A stretch of 64,000 nucleotides of DNA from Cyclobacteriaceae bacterium. Its GTDB lineage: Bacteria > Bacteroidota > Bacteroidia > Cytophagales > Cyclobacteriaceae. The notes under the pieces are model-generated. The model made no database searches and was not told where the DNA came from. It saw nothing but the letters and a program-made list of their open reading frames with translations. The stretch lies in assembly GCA_022842845.1 (NCBI GenBank), contig JALHOT010000008.1:60176-124175 (forward strand). Reading direction: 5' to 3'. A program made the position numbers and the translations under genes. Position 1 is the first letter of the stretch, and every line of letters begins with the position of its first letter. This document shows positions 7,106-16,718 of the stretch, piece after piece.

Positions 7106-8329
7106 GTGACATTTCACGATTTTAACTTTGACGAGCGCTTGGCCGAAGGCCTCGACTCCATGAATTATCAAAAGCCTACCCCCATTCAAGAGCAGGCAAT
7201 TCCACTCATTTTGCAAGGCCATGATCTGATTGCCTGTGCGCAAACAGGAACAGGAAAAACCGCGGCTTATATTTTGCCAGTAGTGCATAGAATGATTAAG
7301 GGCGATCATCGGCATTTAAATACATTGATTATTGCCCCAACCCGCGAGCTGGCACAGCAAATCGATCAACAGATTGAAGGCTTCGCCTATTTTACAGGTG
7401 TTAGTTCTATCCCAGTGTATGGCGGTGGCGATGGTGCTACCTGGGAGCAGCAAAAGCGAGCCCTCGAGCAAGGGGCTGACATCATTATTGCCACACCTGG
7501 TAGGCTCATCGCTTTGCTGGCAGCAGGCACAATTGACTTATCGCATCTGCAACATTTAATTTTAGATGAAGCAGACCGTATGCTCGATATGGGTTTTTAC
7601 GATGACATTGTGAAGATCATTAGCTACCTGCCTAAAAAAAGACAGACACTTCTGTTTTCAGCTACCATGCCACCTAAAATCAGGCAGTTGACAAGCAAAA
7701 TTTTGCACGAACCTAAAGAGGTGAACATTGCCATCTCTAAACCGGCAGCAGGTATTCTGCAACAGGCCTATGTGGTTTATGATACTCAAAAAATGCCCTT
7801 GATTAAACATATACTCACAGCTGATAACTATAATAGTGTGATCATCTTTTGTTCTACAAAAGAAGGTGCTAAAGCTTTAGACCGTTCCTTTCAAAAGGAG
7901 GGCTTGAAGGCCAGCGCATTTCACTCTGATTTAGAGCAGGCCGAGCGTGAAGAGATTATGCGTGCTTTCAAAAGCAAGCAAATCAACATTCTCATAGGCA
8001 CCGATGTACTCTCAAGAGGGATAGATGTTGATGGCATAGATTTAGTAATTAATGCAGATGCACCGCCCGATCCTGAGGATTATATACACCGCGTGGGGCG
8101 TACTGCACGCGCAGAGAGAACGGGCACTGCTATCACTTTAATTAATGACAGAGATCAGAGAAGATTTTTCAGCATTGAGAATCTGATCGGGCAAGAAATT
8201 CCAAAGCTCCCCTTACCAGCAGAACTTGGAGAAGGACCAGTATACGAACCGCAGACCAAGAAGAAAAGTACTTTTAGCAAGGGGGGTAAGAAATTTAAAG
8301 GCAAGCGCAGTTTTGAAAAGCGCAAATGA
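7106..8329 (+). CDS. DEAD-box ATP-dependent RNA helicase (RhlE-like)
   Basis: An RNA-unwinding ATPase of 407 aa. It has the Q-motif region (FDERLAEGL...PTPIQEQAIP), motif I AQTGTGKT (45-52), Ia PTRELAQQ, Ib TPGR, motif II DEAD (about 154-157), motif III SAT and motif VI HRVGRTAR (about 328). It ends in a basic tail (KKKSTFSKGGKKFKGKRSFEKRK in full spans about residues 385-407), typical of RhlE/CsdA-like proteins that bind RNA nonspecifically. The start is GTG at 7106; the resulting MTFHDFNF matches the family N-terminus and there is no better ATG. It lies beside a cold-shock gene, so a role in remodelling RNA or assembling ribosomes at low temperature is plausible. Confidence 0.94.
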   Translation: MTFHDFNFDERLAEGLDSMNYQKPTPIQEQAIPLILQGHDLIACAQTGTGKTAAYILPVVHRMIKGDHRHLNTLIIAPTRELAQQIDQQIEGFAYFTGVSSIPVYGGGDGATWEQQKRALEQGADIIIATPGRLIALLAAGTIDLSHLQHLILDEADRMLDMGFYDDIVKIISYLPKKRQTLLFSATMPPKIRQLTSKILHEPKEVNIAISKPAAGILQQAYVVYDTQKMPLIKHILTADNYNSVIIFCSTKEGAKALDRSFQKEGLKASAFHSDLEQAEREEIMRAFKSKQINILIGTDVLSRGIDVDGIDLVINADAPPDPEDYIHRVGRTARAERTGTAITLINDRDQRRFFSIENLIGQEIPKLPLPAELGEGPVYEPQTKKKSTFSKGGKKFKGKRSFEKRK

Positions 8330-8369
8330 TTTAAGTATCCTTTCAAAATGATAACTTAACCTTCAGGTA

Positions 8370-11300
8370 ATGAAGCGTTCAAGTCTCTTAGTTCTGGTTT
8401 CTATTTTTGTAGGCCACCTGGCAGGGGCCCAACCAACTCCTTTTTCTCCAACAGCCCTTTTATCACAAGGATCGATCTATCAATGGACAGGTCAGAACGG
8501 TTTAATATCCAACAACATTACCTCTGCCATTCAATCATCCGAAGGATTTATCTGGATCACTACCTATAATGGTATTATGCGTTTTGATGGGAATCGCATT
8601 GTCGTTTACGACAGGTTAATACTTCCATTTTTGGAGACCGATGCCTTCTATCAGGTTTATGAAGACTACCAAGGCACTCTCTGGTTCGCATCACAGGGCA
8701 GTGGGATTGTGCTGTACAGGAATAAGCAATTTGAATTGTTAAAAACAACGGGAGAAAAAGTGCCGAAGTCCATACGCTCTCTTTTGATTGAAGAAAGTGG
8801 TATCGTTTGGATTGGTTCTAATAACGAGGGGCTTTATAAGCTTAATCAAAATCTTGTACTCGAAAAGGTAGTAGCTGATCCTATTAATAATGTAGGCATA
8901 TTAGATATTGTTAAAGACGGTAATGGCAAACTATGGATTGCCACCGATGGCAACGGGCTGTTTTCTTATGATGGCACTACATTCAATCGATTTGATCAAA
9001 GCACAGGTTTATTGAGTGATAATGTAAATGCCCTGGCACTTAGTAAAGAAGGTGCTGTATATGTGGGCAGTGCTGATGGCTTGAATGTGATTAAGGATGG
9101 TAAAATAAGTGCATTCAATTTCCTGCTTAATATCCCCGTCAACGATTTAAGTATTGACGTGAGCGGAAGAAAATGGATTGCTACCGAAAATGGTTTGGCA
9201 CGCATCAGTGCCGATGATCAGTTTGAAGAGTTTGCCAATAGAAAAAATGGATTTCCTTACACGAGGTTAAATTCCATTAGCCGCGATGCAGAAGGAAGCC
9301 TTTGGATTAGCACAGGGCGCGATGGGTTACTACAAATGCGCGAAACAGGCATTGTTAACATTGGCGAAGAGCAGGGCCTTTCGAGTGGTAAAATAAACAT
9401 TATCGTGGAGGAAGCTGATCAGACTTTTTATATAGGATCTGATGTTGGCTCCGTTGATCGCTACAAACAAGGATTGGTAGAGCGCATTTCATTTAAGACA
9501 GATTTAAAACAATCGGGTATTCGCGACATCTGTCAGGGCGATAATGGAACAATATGGATAGCCTCGTACCGAGGCATACTGCGTTTACAGGGCACCTCAG
9601 AAAAATTGTTAACCGAAAAAGAGGGCTTACCGGCTGTCGATATGAGGCGCGTGCTAAAAGACAAGAACGGTGACCTTTGGTTCGCTTCAAGATCTCAGGG
9701 CTTGGTAAAATTTTCAGCCAAACTCAACAAAGTGCTTCGTGTGTATAACAAAGAAAATGGTTTAGGCTCAAACTATATTCTTTCGGTAGAGCAAGATAGC
9801 AAAGGGCAGCTCTACGTTGGCACTCATAGTGGAGGGATGACCATAATACGGCCGGATGGCTCCTTCACTACATACCAGATTACGAAAGATGATTCAGGTG
9901 TTTTGATTTTTAATATTCACATAGCTGCTGAGGATAAAATTTGGATCGTAAGTAACATTGGTCCATACCTGTTTGATGGAGCATCCTTTAGAAGGATTAA
10001 ATTAAAAGCTATTAATAAAGGAGAAACTTATTTTGACTGGGTAGAGGATGATAGGCGCAACATTTGGGTAACAACCAACCTGGGTGTTTTAAGAATCAAG
10101 AGAGCATCGCTTGATCAATTTCTTTCCGGGAAGGATAGCGTTGTACACACGAAGCTTTTTGATAATCAGGATGGCATGCGCACCAAAGAATGTACAGGCG
10201 CTACACGTTCGCTGCTTTCTTCAACCGGTAAAATCTGGGTCCCCACAATTGGGGGTGTGGCTGTCTTTTATCCTGATAAGATTCTTGAAAACCCCATCTC
10301 CCCAAAAGTGTATGTTACAGATTTAGTGAGCGATCATGACACTTTCGATAGTGATTCTGTAATAATTGAACCTGGCAACTTGCGTTATATTTTTAATTAT
10401 ACAGCGCTTAGTTATTTAGCGCCATCGAAAATTAGATTTAAGTATAAGCTTGATCCGGTAGATCCGGACTGGGTAGAGGCCCAAGGTAAGCGTCAGGCAG
10501 AGTATACAAATCTTGCCCCCGGTACCTACACTTTCAGGGCTGTGGCAAGCAACAGTGATGGTGTGTGGAATACAGAAGGCGCTACTAAAATTTTAGTCGT
10601 TAAGCCATTTTTTTATCAGACCACCTGGTTTTACGTTGTTAGTTTGCTGCTTGTTGTCACGCTGCTTTATGGCATTTATCAATGGAGGGTGTATGTGGTT
10701 GAAAAGAGAAACCGCGAGTTGCGTAAGCTTAATAGTGAGCTCGACAGATTTGTTTACAGTGCCTCGCATGATTTAAGGGCTCCGTTATCATCCATATTGG
10801 GACTAATTGCAGTAGCACGGCTCGACAAATCAAAAAACGTTGACGAGTATCTTACGTTAATCGAAAAAAGTATTCATAAGCTGGATGGCTTTATTCATGA
10901 CATCATAGATTTTTCCAGAAACTCGCGATTGGAGCTAACCAAAGAAGTGGTGCCATTCGAAGAAATGATTTATGAAATTATAGATGAATTAAAGTACATG
11001 GATGATCGCAACACTATTCAAAAGATAGTGGAGGTGAATGGTAAAGGAAATTTTTATTCGGATAGAAAACGCCTGGCTATAATTTTAAGAAACCTGATTT
11101 CTAATTCAATCAAATACCATAATCCTTATGGTACAGAAAACTTCTTAAAGGTTTCGGTAAACTTTGATGAAAGGGAGGCGATGATCAAGGTTATTGATAA
11201 TGGTATAGGAATTCCTGCAGAACACTTACCCAATATTTTTAAGATGTTCTACAGAGCCAGCGAAACCAATAAGGGCTCAGGACTTGGGCTTTATATTGTA

Positions 11301-11393
11301 AAAGAAACAGTAGATAAGCTTAAGGGAAGTATTACAGCAAAATCAACTCCGGGCAAGGAAACTATTTTCGAATTGAAATTGCCCGGTTTATAA
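8370..11393 (+). CDS. Two-component-propeller sensor histidine kinase
   Basis: A 1007-residue sensor. A signal peptide (residues 1-20, ending GHLAGA) is followed by about 600 residues of Reg_prop beta-propeller repeats recognisable by WIATDGNGL-type motifs. A Y_Y_Y domain follows (about 675-745, LAPGTYTFRAVASN), one transmembrane helix (about 752-772), HisKA with SASHDLRAPL (phospho-acceptor His near 800) and HATPase_c with N (NLISNSIKYH), G1 (DNGIGIP) and G2 (GSGLGLYIV) boxes. Unlike the classic hybrid sensors of Bacteroidota that control polysaccharide use, it has no fused receiver or AraC domain. Its partner is therefore a separate regulator, possibly the NarL-type protein at 12221. The ligand is unknown. 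Confidence 0.93.
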   Translation: MKRSSLLVLVSIFVGHLAGAQPTPFSPTALLSQGSIYQWTGQNGLISNNITSAIQSSEGFIWITTYNGIMRFDGNRIVVYDRLILPFLETDAFYQVYEDYQGTLWFASQGSGIVLYRNKQFELLKTTGEKVPKSIRSLLIEESGIVWIGSNNEGLYKLNQNLVLEKVVADPINNVGILDIVKDGNGKLWIATDGNGLFSYDGTTFNRFDQSTGLLSDNVNALALSKEGAVYVGSADGLNVIKDGKISAFNFLLNIPVNDLSIDVSGRKWIATENGLARISADDQFEEFANRKNGFPYTRLNSISRDAEGSLWISTGRDGLLQMRETGIVNIGEEQGLSSGKINIIVEEADQTFYIGSDVGSVDRYKQGLVERISFKTDLKQSGIRDICQGDNGTIWIASYRGILRLQGTSEKLLTEKEGLPAVDMRRVLKDKNGDLWFASRSQGLVKFSAKLNKVLRVYNKENGLGSNYILSVEQDSKGQLYVGTHSGGMTIIRPDGSFTTYQITKDDSGVLIFNIHIAAEDKIWIVSNIGPYLFDGASFRRIKLKAINKGETYFDWVEDDRRNIWVTTNLGVLRIKRASLDQFLSGKDSVVHTKLFDNQDGMRTKECTGATRSLLSSTGKIWVPTIGGVAVFYPDKILENPISPKVYVTDLVSDHDTFDSDSVIIEPGNLRYIFNYTALSYLAPSKIRFKYKLDPVDPDWVEAQGKRQAEYTNLAPGTYTFRAVASNSDGVWNTEGATKILVVKPFFYQTTWFYVVSLLLVVTLLYGIYQWRVYVVEKRNRELRKLNSELDRFVYSASHDLRAPLSSILGLIAVARLDKSKNVDEYLTLIEKSIHKLDGFIHDIIDFSRNSRLELTKEVVPFEEMIYEIIDELKYMDDRNTIQKIVEVNGKGNFYSDRKRLAIILRNLISNSIKYHNPYGTENFLKVSVNFDEREAMIKVIDNGIGIPAEHLPNIFKMFYRASETNKGSGLGLYIVKETVDKLKGSITAKSTPGKETIFELKLPGL

Positions 11394-11446
11394 TCACCCG
11401 GTATATGCTTTGCATAGCGAAAGCAGTTTTATATTTTTAATCCCCC

Positions 11447-12220
11447 ATGCAAGAACAAACCTACGTTATACTCTTTTACGGCATTGTTGGCCTGTCTATT
11501 TTTTTACTCATTATCGGCACTGTTTTTTTTGTATTGATACGCAGGTATTATCGATCTAAATTCAATGTATTAGCTGACCGCCTCATAGCCTCCACCCATC
11601 AGGAAGAAATTGAAAAGGCAATGACTAAAGAGCATGACCGAATTTCTCAGATTATTCATGATGAAATTGGCAATAAGTTAATCGCACTTCTCTACGAATT
11701 TGAACGGCATTTTCAGCAAGGTACTTTTGGCATGGGTGGCTCTGATATGCTCTGGCAGTTAACGAGGCAACTGAAAGAGCGAGTACGCGATACGCGCGCC
11801 TTAGTAAGGGAGTTTTCAAGTTCTGAGCTAAATAGCAGTGGTATTGTGACTGAGCTTGAACACTTTTGTAAGAGTAAAAATGGTTTTCAGGGAGTGGCCA
11901 TTACTTTAGCCGGTGTAACCGGAGCCAAAAGGTTTGAGTTAAAGCGTGAGAAGGAATTGGTGGCCATGGTAAAGGAACTTGTGTACAATAGTTTGAAGTA
12001 CAGCGGTTGCTGGCACATTGACATTGGTTTGACTTGGGGAGCGAACGCGCTCACCATTGAGGTGAGCGATGACGGTTATGGTATTTTAGAATCTGATTTG
12101 AAAAAATACAAACAATCAGGGTTGGCAGGTATGCTAAAGAGATGCCAGGCCATCGATGCCCGATTGAAAATTGAACAACCTATAAAAGGGTCGAGGGTGC
12201 AGATTACGTTGCCTATTTAA
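11447..12220 (+). CDS. Membrane-anchored sensor histidine kinase (HPK7/NarX-like)
   Basis: A 257-aa kinase with one N-terminal transmembrane helix (about 10-32) and no extracytoplasmic domain. It has a dimerisation region with the phospho-acceptor motif DRISQIIHDEIGNKL (His 71) and a HATPase domain with KELVYNSLKYS and DDGYGI boxes. This architecture pairs with LuxR-type response regulators. The gene for such a regulator ends exactly where this one ends, on the opposite strand. With so little sensory part it probably responds to a membrane or cytoplasmic partner, perhaps the large kinase just upstream. Confidence 0.88.
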   Translation: MQEQTYVILFYGIVGLSIFLLIIGTVFFVLIRRYYRSKFNVLADRLIASTHQEEIEKAMTKEHDRISQIIHDEIGNKLIALLYEFERHFQQGTFGMGGSDMLWQLTRQLKERVRDTRALVREFSSSELNSSGIVTELEHFCKSKNGFQGVAITLAGVTGAKRFELKREKELVAMVKELVYNSLKYSGCWHIDIGLTWGANALTIEVSDDGYGILESDLKKYKQSGLAGMLKRCQAIDARLKIEQPIKGSRVQITLPI

Positions 12221-12856
12221 CTAGAGTATGCCATTTTTTTGCACATAGGCGATGAGCTCCAATGTGGTTTGTGTACGGGTAAGCTCCATCATGTCGCTCT
12301 TATAAGAATTCACCGTATTAACACTCATAGAAAGTTTTTCAGCAATTTCTTTCGGTGATTTGCCCTTCACTAAAAGTTCAAGCACTTGCTTGTGTCTGGG
12401 AGCAACATTAATATCTGGTAGCTGCGCAATTTTGTGCGGACCTTTGTTAATAACTGCCAATATGGATGTAGCGAAGTAATTGACACCATTTAACACTGTT
12501 TGCAGCGCCATTTCAAGTTCAGCTGGCTCTGTGTCTTTAAGTAAGAAACCGTGCACCCCTAATTTATAGAGTGTAAGAATCAGTGCATCCCCATCGTGGT
12601 TGGTGAGCATAACAACGCGTAAGCCAGGTTTTTGTCGCAGTACCACCTGGGCTACCGAAATACCGTTGCGGATGGGCATGTTTACATCAAGCAATAAGAG
12701 ATCGTAGGGATTTCTCTCAAGCAAAACGAGAGCTTCTTCTCCATTGGCGGCAAGATCTACTGTGCCAACCCAATCCCATTTACGCATGAGCTCCACCAAG
12801 CTTAGCCTAAGGAGTTTTTCATCGTCACAGAGTAGTATGGATGCTTTTGCAGACAT
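12221..12856 (-). CDS. NarL/LuxR-type response regulator
   Basis: A 211-aa two-domain regulator. The receiver has an acidic pocket CDDE (10-13), phospho-acceptor Asp57 (LLLLDVNMP), Thr85 and Lys107 (FLLKD). The C-terminal helix-turn-helix (about 150-205: PRHKQVLELLVKGKSPKEIAEKLSMSVNTVNSYKS in outline) is of the GerE/LuxR class. It is convergent with the HPK7-like kinase and the two stop codons directly abut (TAA at 12218-12220, TAG on the other strand at 12221-12223). It is the most likely output of the two kinases upstream. About 250 bp of A/T-rich sequence without recognised sites follows upstream. Confidence 0.92.
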   Translation of the reverse strand: MSAKASILLCDDEKLLRLSLVELMRKWDWVGTVDLAANGEEALVLLERNPYDLLLLDVNMPIRNGISVAQVVLRQKPGLRVVMLTNHDGDALILTLYKLGVHGFLLKDTEPAELEMALQTVLNGVNYFATSILAVINKGPHKIAQLPDINVAPRHKQVLELLVKGKSPKEIAEKLSMSVNTVNSYKSDMMELTRTQTTLELIAYVQKNGIL

Positions 12857-13106
12857 TGAAAAAATTTGCTCTAATCTAATGCAAAATTACTATCAGAGAG
12901 CACCTTAATTTTAAGGTATTAAAAGTGTCAAAGTTCCGCTAAAGCCTTGTTGAAATCTAGCGTCAGGCCTCTTTATCGAATCCGGAATGCAGTCTGCTTA
13001 TTGGCAACTAAATTGCTCTAATGGTATAGACAGGCAGTATATAACCATTTTCTCATTTCTGGTCAGATAGAATTTCCATGCAGCTTTAGTTTAAGCAGAT
13101 ACATTT

Positions 13107-13994
13107 ATGAAAAGAATTAAGCCTTTAGTTTTATTGATTTCTCTATCTATGGCAATCATCCCAGTGTGGGGATTGTTTTTGTTAAATCCCGACACATCAA
13201 GTCAGTTCACGGTTTTTACAGCCTACCTCATAACTTTTCTTATTCTCAATTATGCTATCCAGAGGATTCAACCTTCCTCTTTAGTCATAAAGTCTTTGAT
13301 ATTGGCCGGGCCAATTTTCTATCTCCTTGCTTCAATAGTCGTTATTCAAGATATCCCAGCGCTACTAACCTTTCCAATAGTGTGGATTTTTGTCTTTAGT
13401 CTGATCATCTTTTGGATGATTTATGCAAAAATGCTTTTTCGATTCATGGTCACCATTTCTTTTGCATCCCTCTATGCTTTTGCTATTTACCCAAAAACTG
13501 AATTTGCTAAAACACAAACGTTTGATTTTGAAAGGATAGAAAGTGAGTTAAGTACTAATCACACGTTGTCAGACTTCAGTTTTTTAAATAGTCAAATGGA
13601 TTCTGTTGTTTTAACGCAGCTTAATAAGCCGATATTGATTGAAACCTGGAATGAGACCTGTGGTCCTTGTATTCAATCAATACGGGATCTCCAAGAAATA
13701 TTAGCAAAGGACACCTCCTTTCACCATGTTTATCTGTATCAGTACAGAGGCAAGAAACATCTTGATGCCAATACTATTTTTAATTATGAAGAAATCAAAT
13801 CATCTGAAAAAATTCTTATTGATATTGACAATAAGCTTTTCGAAACGCTTCAGCTGAATTCTTACCCTTATTTTCTGGTGTATGATAGAGAGGGTAGATT
13901 AAGATCATATCACTCCGGATACAACCGTAAAAAAAAGGGGGAGGTTTTGAAAAAATTGAATGGGTTAATCCAATCGGCTACCCTTATTCTATAA
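13107..13994 (+). CDS. Polytopic membrane protein with C-terminal thioredoxin-like domain
   Basis: A 295-aa protein. Residues 1-130 hold about five hydrophobic helices. A linker then leads to a thioredoxin-fold domain (about 155-290) containing the redox motif CGPC in KPILIETWNETCGPC, and a later SYPYFLVYD segment that fits the cis-proline strand. This is like TlpA/ResA-type thiol-disulfide proteins, but attached to a multi-helix membrane part rather than a single anchor. Redox activity is inferred from the CxxC motif. The membrane part is not recognised; it lacks the paired cysteines of DsbD/CcdA. The gene is monocistronic and ends in a terminator shared with clpC. Confidence 0.82.
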   Translation: MKRIKPLVLLISLSMAIIPVWGLFLLNPDTSSQFTVFTAYLITFLILNYAIQRIQPSSLVIKSLILAGPIFYLLASIVVIQDIPALLTFPIVWIFVFSLIIFWMIYAKMLFRFMVTISFASLYAFAIYPKTEFAKTQTFDFERIESELSTNHTLSDFSFLNSQMDSVVLTQLNKPILIETWNETCGPCIQSIRDLQEILAKDTSFHHVYLYQYRGKKHLDANTIFNYEEIKSSEKILIDIDNKLFETLQLNSYPYFLVYDREGRLRSYHSGYNRKKKGEVLKKLNGLIQSATLIL

Positions 13995-14027
13995 AAAAAC
14001 AGGCGAGCAATGCTCGCCTGTTTTTTT
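13993..14027. terminator. Bidirectional terminator between the thioredoxin-like gene and clpC
   Basis: A perfect stem (A-run plus CAGGCGAGC / GCTCGCCTG plus T-run, loop about 3 nt, 13993-14027) lies between the convergent stops at 13994 and 14048. Both strands have T-tracts. Confidence 0.92.
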
Positions 14028-14047
14028 ATCGTTAGTATTTGTTACAA

Positions 14048-16591
14048 CTATTTTTCTTTAGAAGCGGCCTTAGCCTTCTTCACACTAATACTCAGCACTT
14101 CGGCTTTGTCTTCGTGGTCGGCTATGATGGTGCCTCCTTCTTCTATTTCTCCTCTTAAGATTTCTTCTGCAACAGGATCTTCAAGGTATTTTTGAATGGC
14201 TCTGTGCAGCGGTCTTGCACCAAACTGATGATCGTATCCCTTTTCAGCCAAAAAGTCTTTAGCCTTTTCGGTTAACTCTACATGGTAGCCGATCTGTGTA
14301 ATTCTATCAAAAACTTTTTTCAGGATGATGTCAATAATCTTATGGATGTCCTCACGCATCAGCGAGTTAAACACAATCACATCATCCAGGCGGTTTAAGA
14401 ATTCAGGACTGAAGGCACGCTTCAAGGCATTTTGGATGGTTGACTTCATCGCCTCTTCTTCGTTCTCGCGCTTGGCCGCTGTTGCGAATCCAATACCCGT
14501 TCCAAAGTCCTTCAAATCGCGAACACCAATGTTTGATGTCATGATGATGATGGTATTGCGGAAATCAACTCTTCTGCCTAAACCATCCGTCAAGATTCCA
14601 TCATCCAACACCTGTAAGAGTATATTGAATACATCCGGGTGTGCCTTTTCGATTTCATCTAATAATACGACAGAATAAGGCTTGCGTCTTACTTTTTCAG
14701 TAAGCTGTCCGCCTTCTTCATATCCTACATAGCCTGGAGGGGCTCCCACCAATCTGGATACAGAGAATTTCTCCATATACTCACTCATATCAATTCTGAT
14801 CAAAGAATCTTCTTTATCGAAAAGATAGGTGGCAAGTACTTTGGCAAGTTCTGTTTTTCCCACGCCCGTAGGGCCCAGGAAAACAAAAGATCCAATTGGT
14901 TTTTTAGGATCCTTCAATCCCACGCGTGTACGTTGAATGGCTCTGGTAAGTTTTTTAATAGCCTCCTGCTGACCAATAACCTTACCGGAAAGTTCTTCGC
15001 CCATGTTGAGAAGTTTATTACTCTCCTTTTGAGCAATACGCTTGGTAGGAATACCCGTCATCATGGCAATAACATCGGCTACGTTATCTTCATTAACGGT
15101 ATACTTCTCTGTGCGTGTTTTCTCTTCCCACTTGGTTTTGGCAATTTCAAGTTGCTCAAGCAGTTTCTTTTCTTTGTCGCGCAGTTGGGCAGCCTCTTCG
15201 TACTTCTGACTCTTTACAACGCGATTTTTCTCTTTCTTAATTTCTTCAACAGCCTCTTCAAATTTTACAATTTCTTCAGGCACATGAATATTATTGATGT
15301 GTACGCGCGCACCGGCTTCATCCAGCACGTCAATGGCCTTATCTGGCAGGTAGCGGTCGCTGATGTAACGATCTGATAATTTTACGCAAGCCTCAATGGC
15401 TTCTTTTGTGTAAAGCACATGGTGGTGCTCCTCGTATTTCTCTTTAATGTTATCGAGAATTTGAATGGTTTCTTCCGGTGTTGTAGAATCAACCATTACC
15501 ATTTGAAAGCGTCTGGCCAGGGCTCCATCTTTTTCGATGTATTGACGATACTCATCTAATGTTGTGGCACCAATGCATTGAATTTCGCCACGGGCAAGAG
15601 CTGGTTTAAACATGTTGGAAGCATCGAGCGAACCAGAAGCACCACCGGCTCCCACAATGGTGTGGAGTTCATCAATAAAGAGGATAACATCTGCAGATTT
15701 CTCCAATTCATTCATCACAGCCTTCATGCGCTCTTCGAACTGGCCGCGGTATTTGGTGCCAGCTACTAAAGAAGCCAGGTCGAGCGTGACTACGCGCTTA
15801 CCAAAAAGAACGCGGGAAACTTTTTTCTGAATGATACGAAGCGCAAGACCTTCTGCAATAGCAGTTTTACCCACACCAGGTTCACCAATAAGGATAGGGT
15901 TATTTTTCTTTCTGCGAGAGAGAATCTGCGCTACACGTTCAATTTCTTTTTCACGACCAACGATCGGATCTAGTTTTCCATCTTCTGCCAGACGTGTTAA
16001 ATCGCGGCCAAAATTATCGAGTACCGGTGTGCGCGATTTTTCTGTTCCTTTCTTTTCGCCTCCACGCTGTCCGCCTGCTCCGCCAGCACCGAAAATCTTT
16101 GAAGAATCATCATCCGGGTCGTCAGTATCCTGCGAAGCAGAAGGTCCATCGGCCTGGTATTCCAACATTTCTTTAACGGTCTCATACACTACATCATAAC
16201 GGCTGAGTAGCTGAGAGGCCAAGTTGTCTTTATCGCGAAGTATGGAAAGTAATAAGTGTTCTGTACCTATTAGTTGGGCTTTGAAAATCTTAGCTTCCAA
16301 ATAGGTGATTTTTAAAACTTTCTCTGAAGCTTTTGTCAGCGGTATGTTGGTTAAGTTTTTTACATCCGGAGCTTGAGAGGCAGTACCCTTGGAAATTTTT
16401 TCGATTTCAGCACGCAAATCATCAAGGGGCACCCCTAATTTTTTAAGCACACCAACGGCTACACCTTCGCCTTCGCGAATGAGCCCTAGTAATAGGTGTT
16501 CTGTGCCAATGTAATCATGTCCGAGTCTGAGTGCTTCTTCTCTGCTGAGGGAGATAACCTCTTTCACGCGGTTAGAGAATTTTGCTTCCAT
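14048..16591 (-). CDS. clpC: ClpC, ATP-dependent Clp protease ATPase subunit
   Basis: An 847-aa Hsp100 unfoldase that feeds substrates to ClpP. It has two N-terminal Clp_N repeats ([20 protein letters not shown] and a second around residue 80-145). AAA-1 has Walker A GEPGVGKT near 235. The middle domain has a UVR segment ([21 protein letters not shown] in outline, near 455-480) that distinguishes ClpC from ClpB. AAA-2 has GPTGVGKT near 570, followed by a C-terminal D2-small domain. A stretch at about 150-190 is a low-complexity linker ([18 protein letters not shown]). The gene heads a reverse-strand gene group and ends at a terminator shared with the thioredoxin-like gene. No CtsR/McsAB partner genes are present nearby. 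Confidence 0.97.
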   Translation of the reverse strand: MEAKFSNRVKEVISLSREEALRLGHDYIGTEHLLLGLIREGEGVAVGVLKKLGVPLDDLRAEIEKISKGTASQAPDVKNLTNIPLTKASEKVLKITYLEAKIFKAQLIGTEHLLLSILRDKDNLASQLLSRYDVVYETVKEMLEYQADGPSASQDTDDPDDDSSKIFGAGGAGGQRGGEKKGTEKSRTPVLDNFGRDLTRLAEDGKLDPIVGREKEIERVAQILSRRKKNNPILIGEPGVGKTAIAEGLALRIIQKKVSRVLFGKRVVTLDLASLVAGTKYRGQFEERMKAVMNELEKSADVILFIDELHTIVGAGGASGSLDASNMFKPALARGEIQCIGATTLDEYRQYIEKDGALARRFQMVMVDSTTPEETIQILDNIKEKYEEHHHVLYTKEAIEACVKLSDRYISDRYLPDKAIDVLDEAGARVHINNIHVPEEIVKFEEAVEEIKKEKNRVVKSQKYEEAAQLRDKEKKLLEQLEIAKTKWEEKTRTEKYTVNEDNVADVIAMMTGIPTKRIAQKESNKLLNMGEELSGKVIGQQEAIKKLTRAIQRTRVGLKDPKKPIGSFVFLGPTGVGKTELAKVLATYLFDKEDSLIRIDMSEYMEKFSVSRLVGAPPGYVGYEEGGQLTEKVRRKPYSVVLLDEIEKAHPDVFNILLQVLDDGILTDGLGRRVDFRNTIIIMTSNIGVRDLKDFGTGIGFATAAKRENEEEAMKSTIQNALKRAFSPEFLNRLDDVIVFNSLMREDIHKIIDIILKKVFDRITQIGYHVELTEKAKDFLAEKGYDHQFGARPLHRAIQKYLEDPVAEEILRGEIEEGGTIIADHEDKAEVLSISVKKAKAASKEK

Positions 16592-16718
16592 ATAAAATTG
16601 GAGTGGATGTTACTGTAAATGTAAACTTTTGCTTTAATTTTTAACGAAAATCGGCCTCTTTTTGAGCGTTTGCCAAAGCCTACTTAAAAGGTTTAAACGT
16701 AGCCAGATTACTATTTGT

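Noticed and set aside
14010-16199. Several forward-strand frames opposite clpC (up to 147 codons)
   Set aside because: They are antisense to the strongly conserved clpC and have no independent support.
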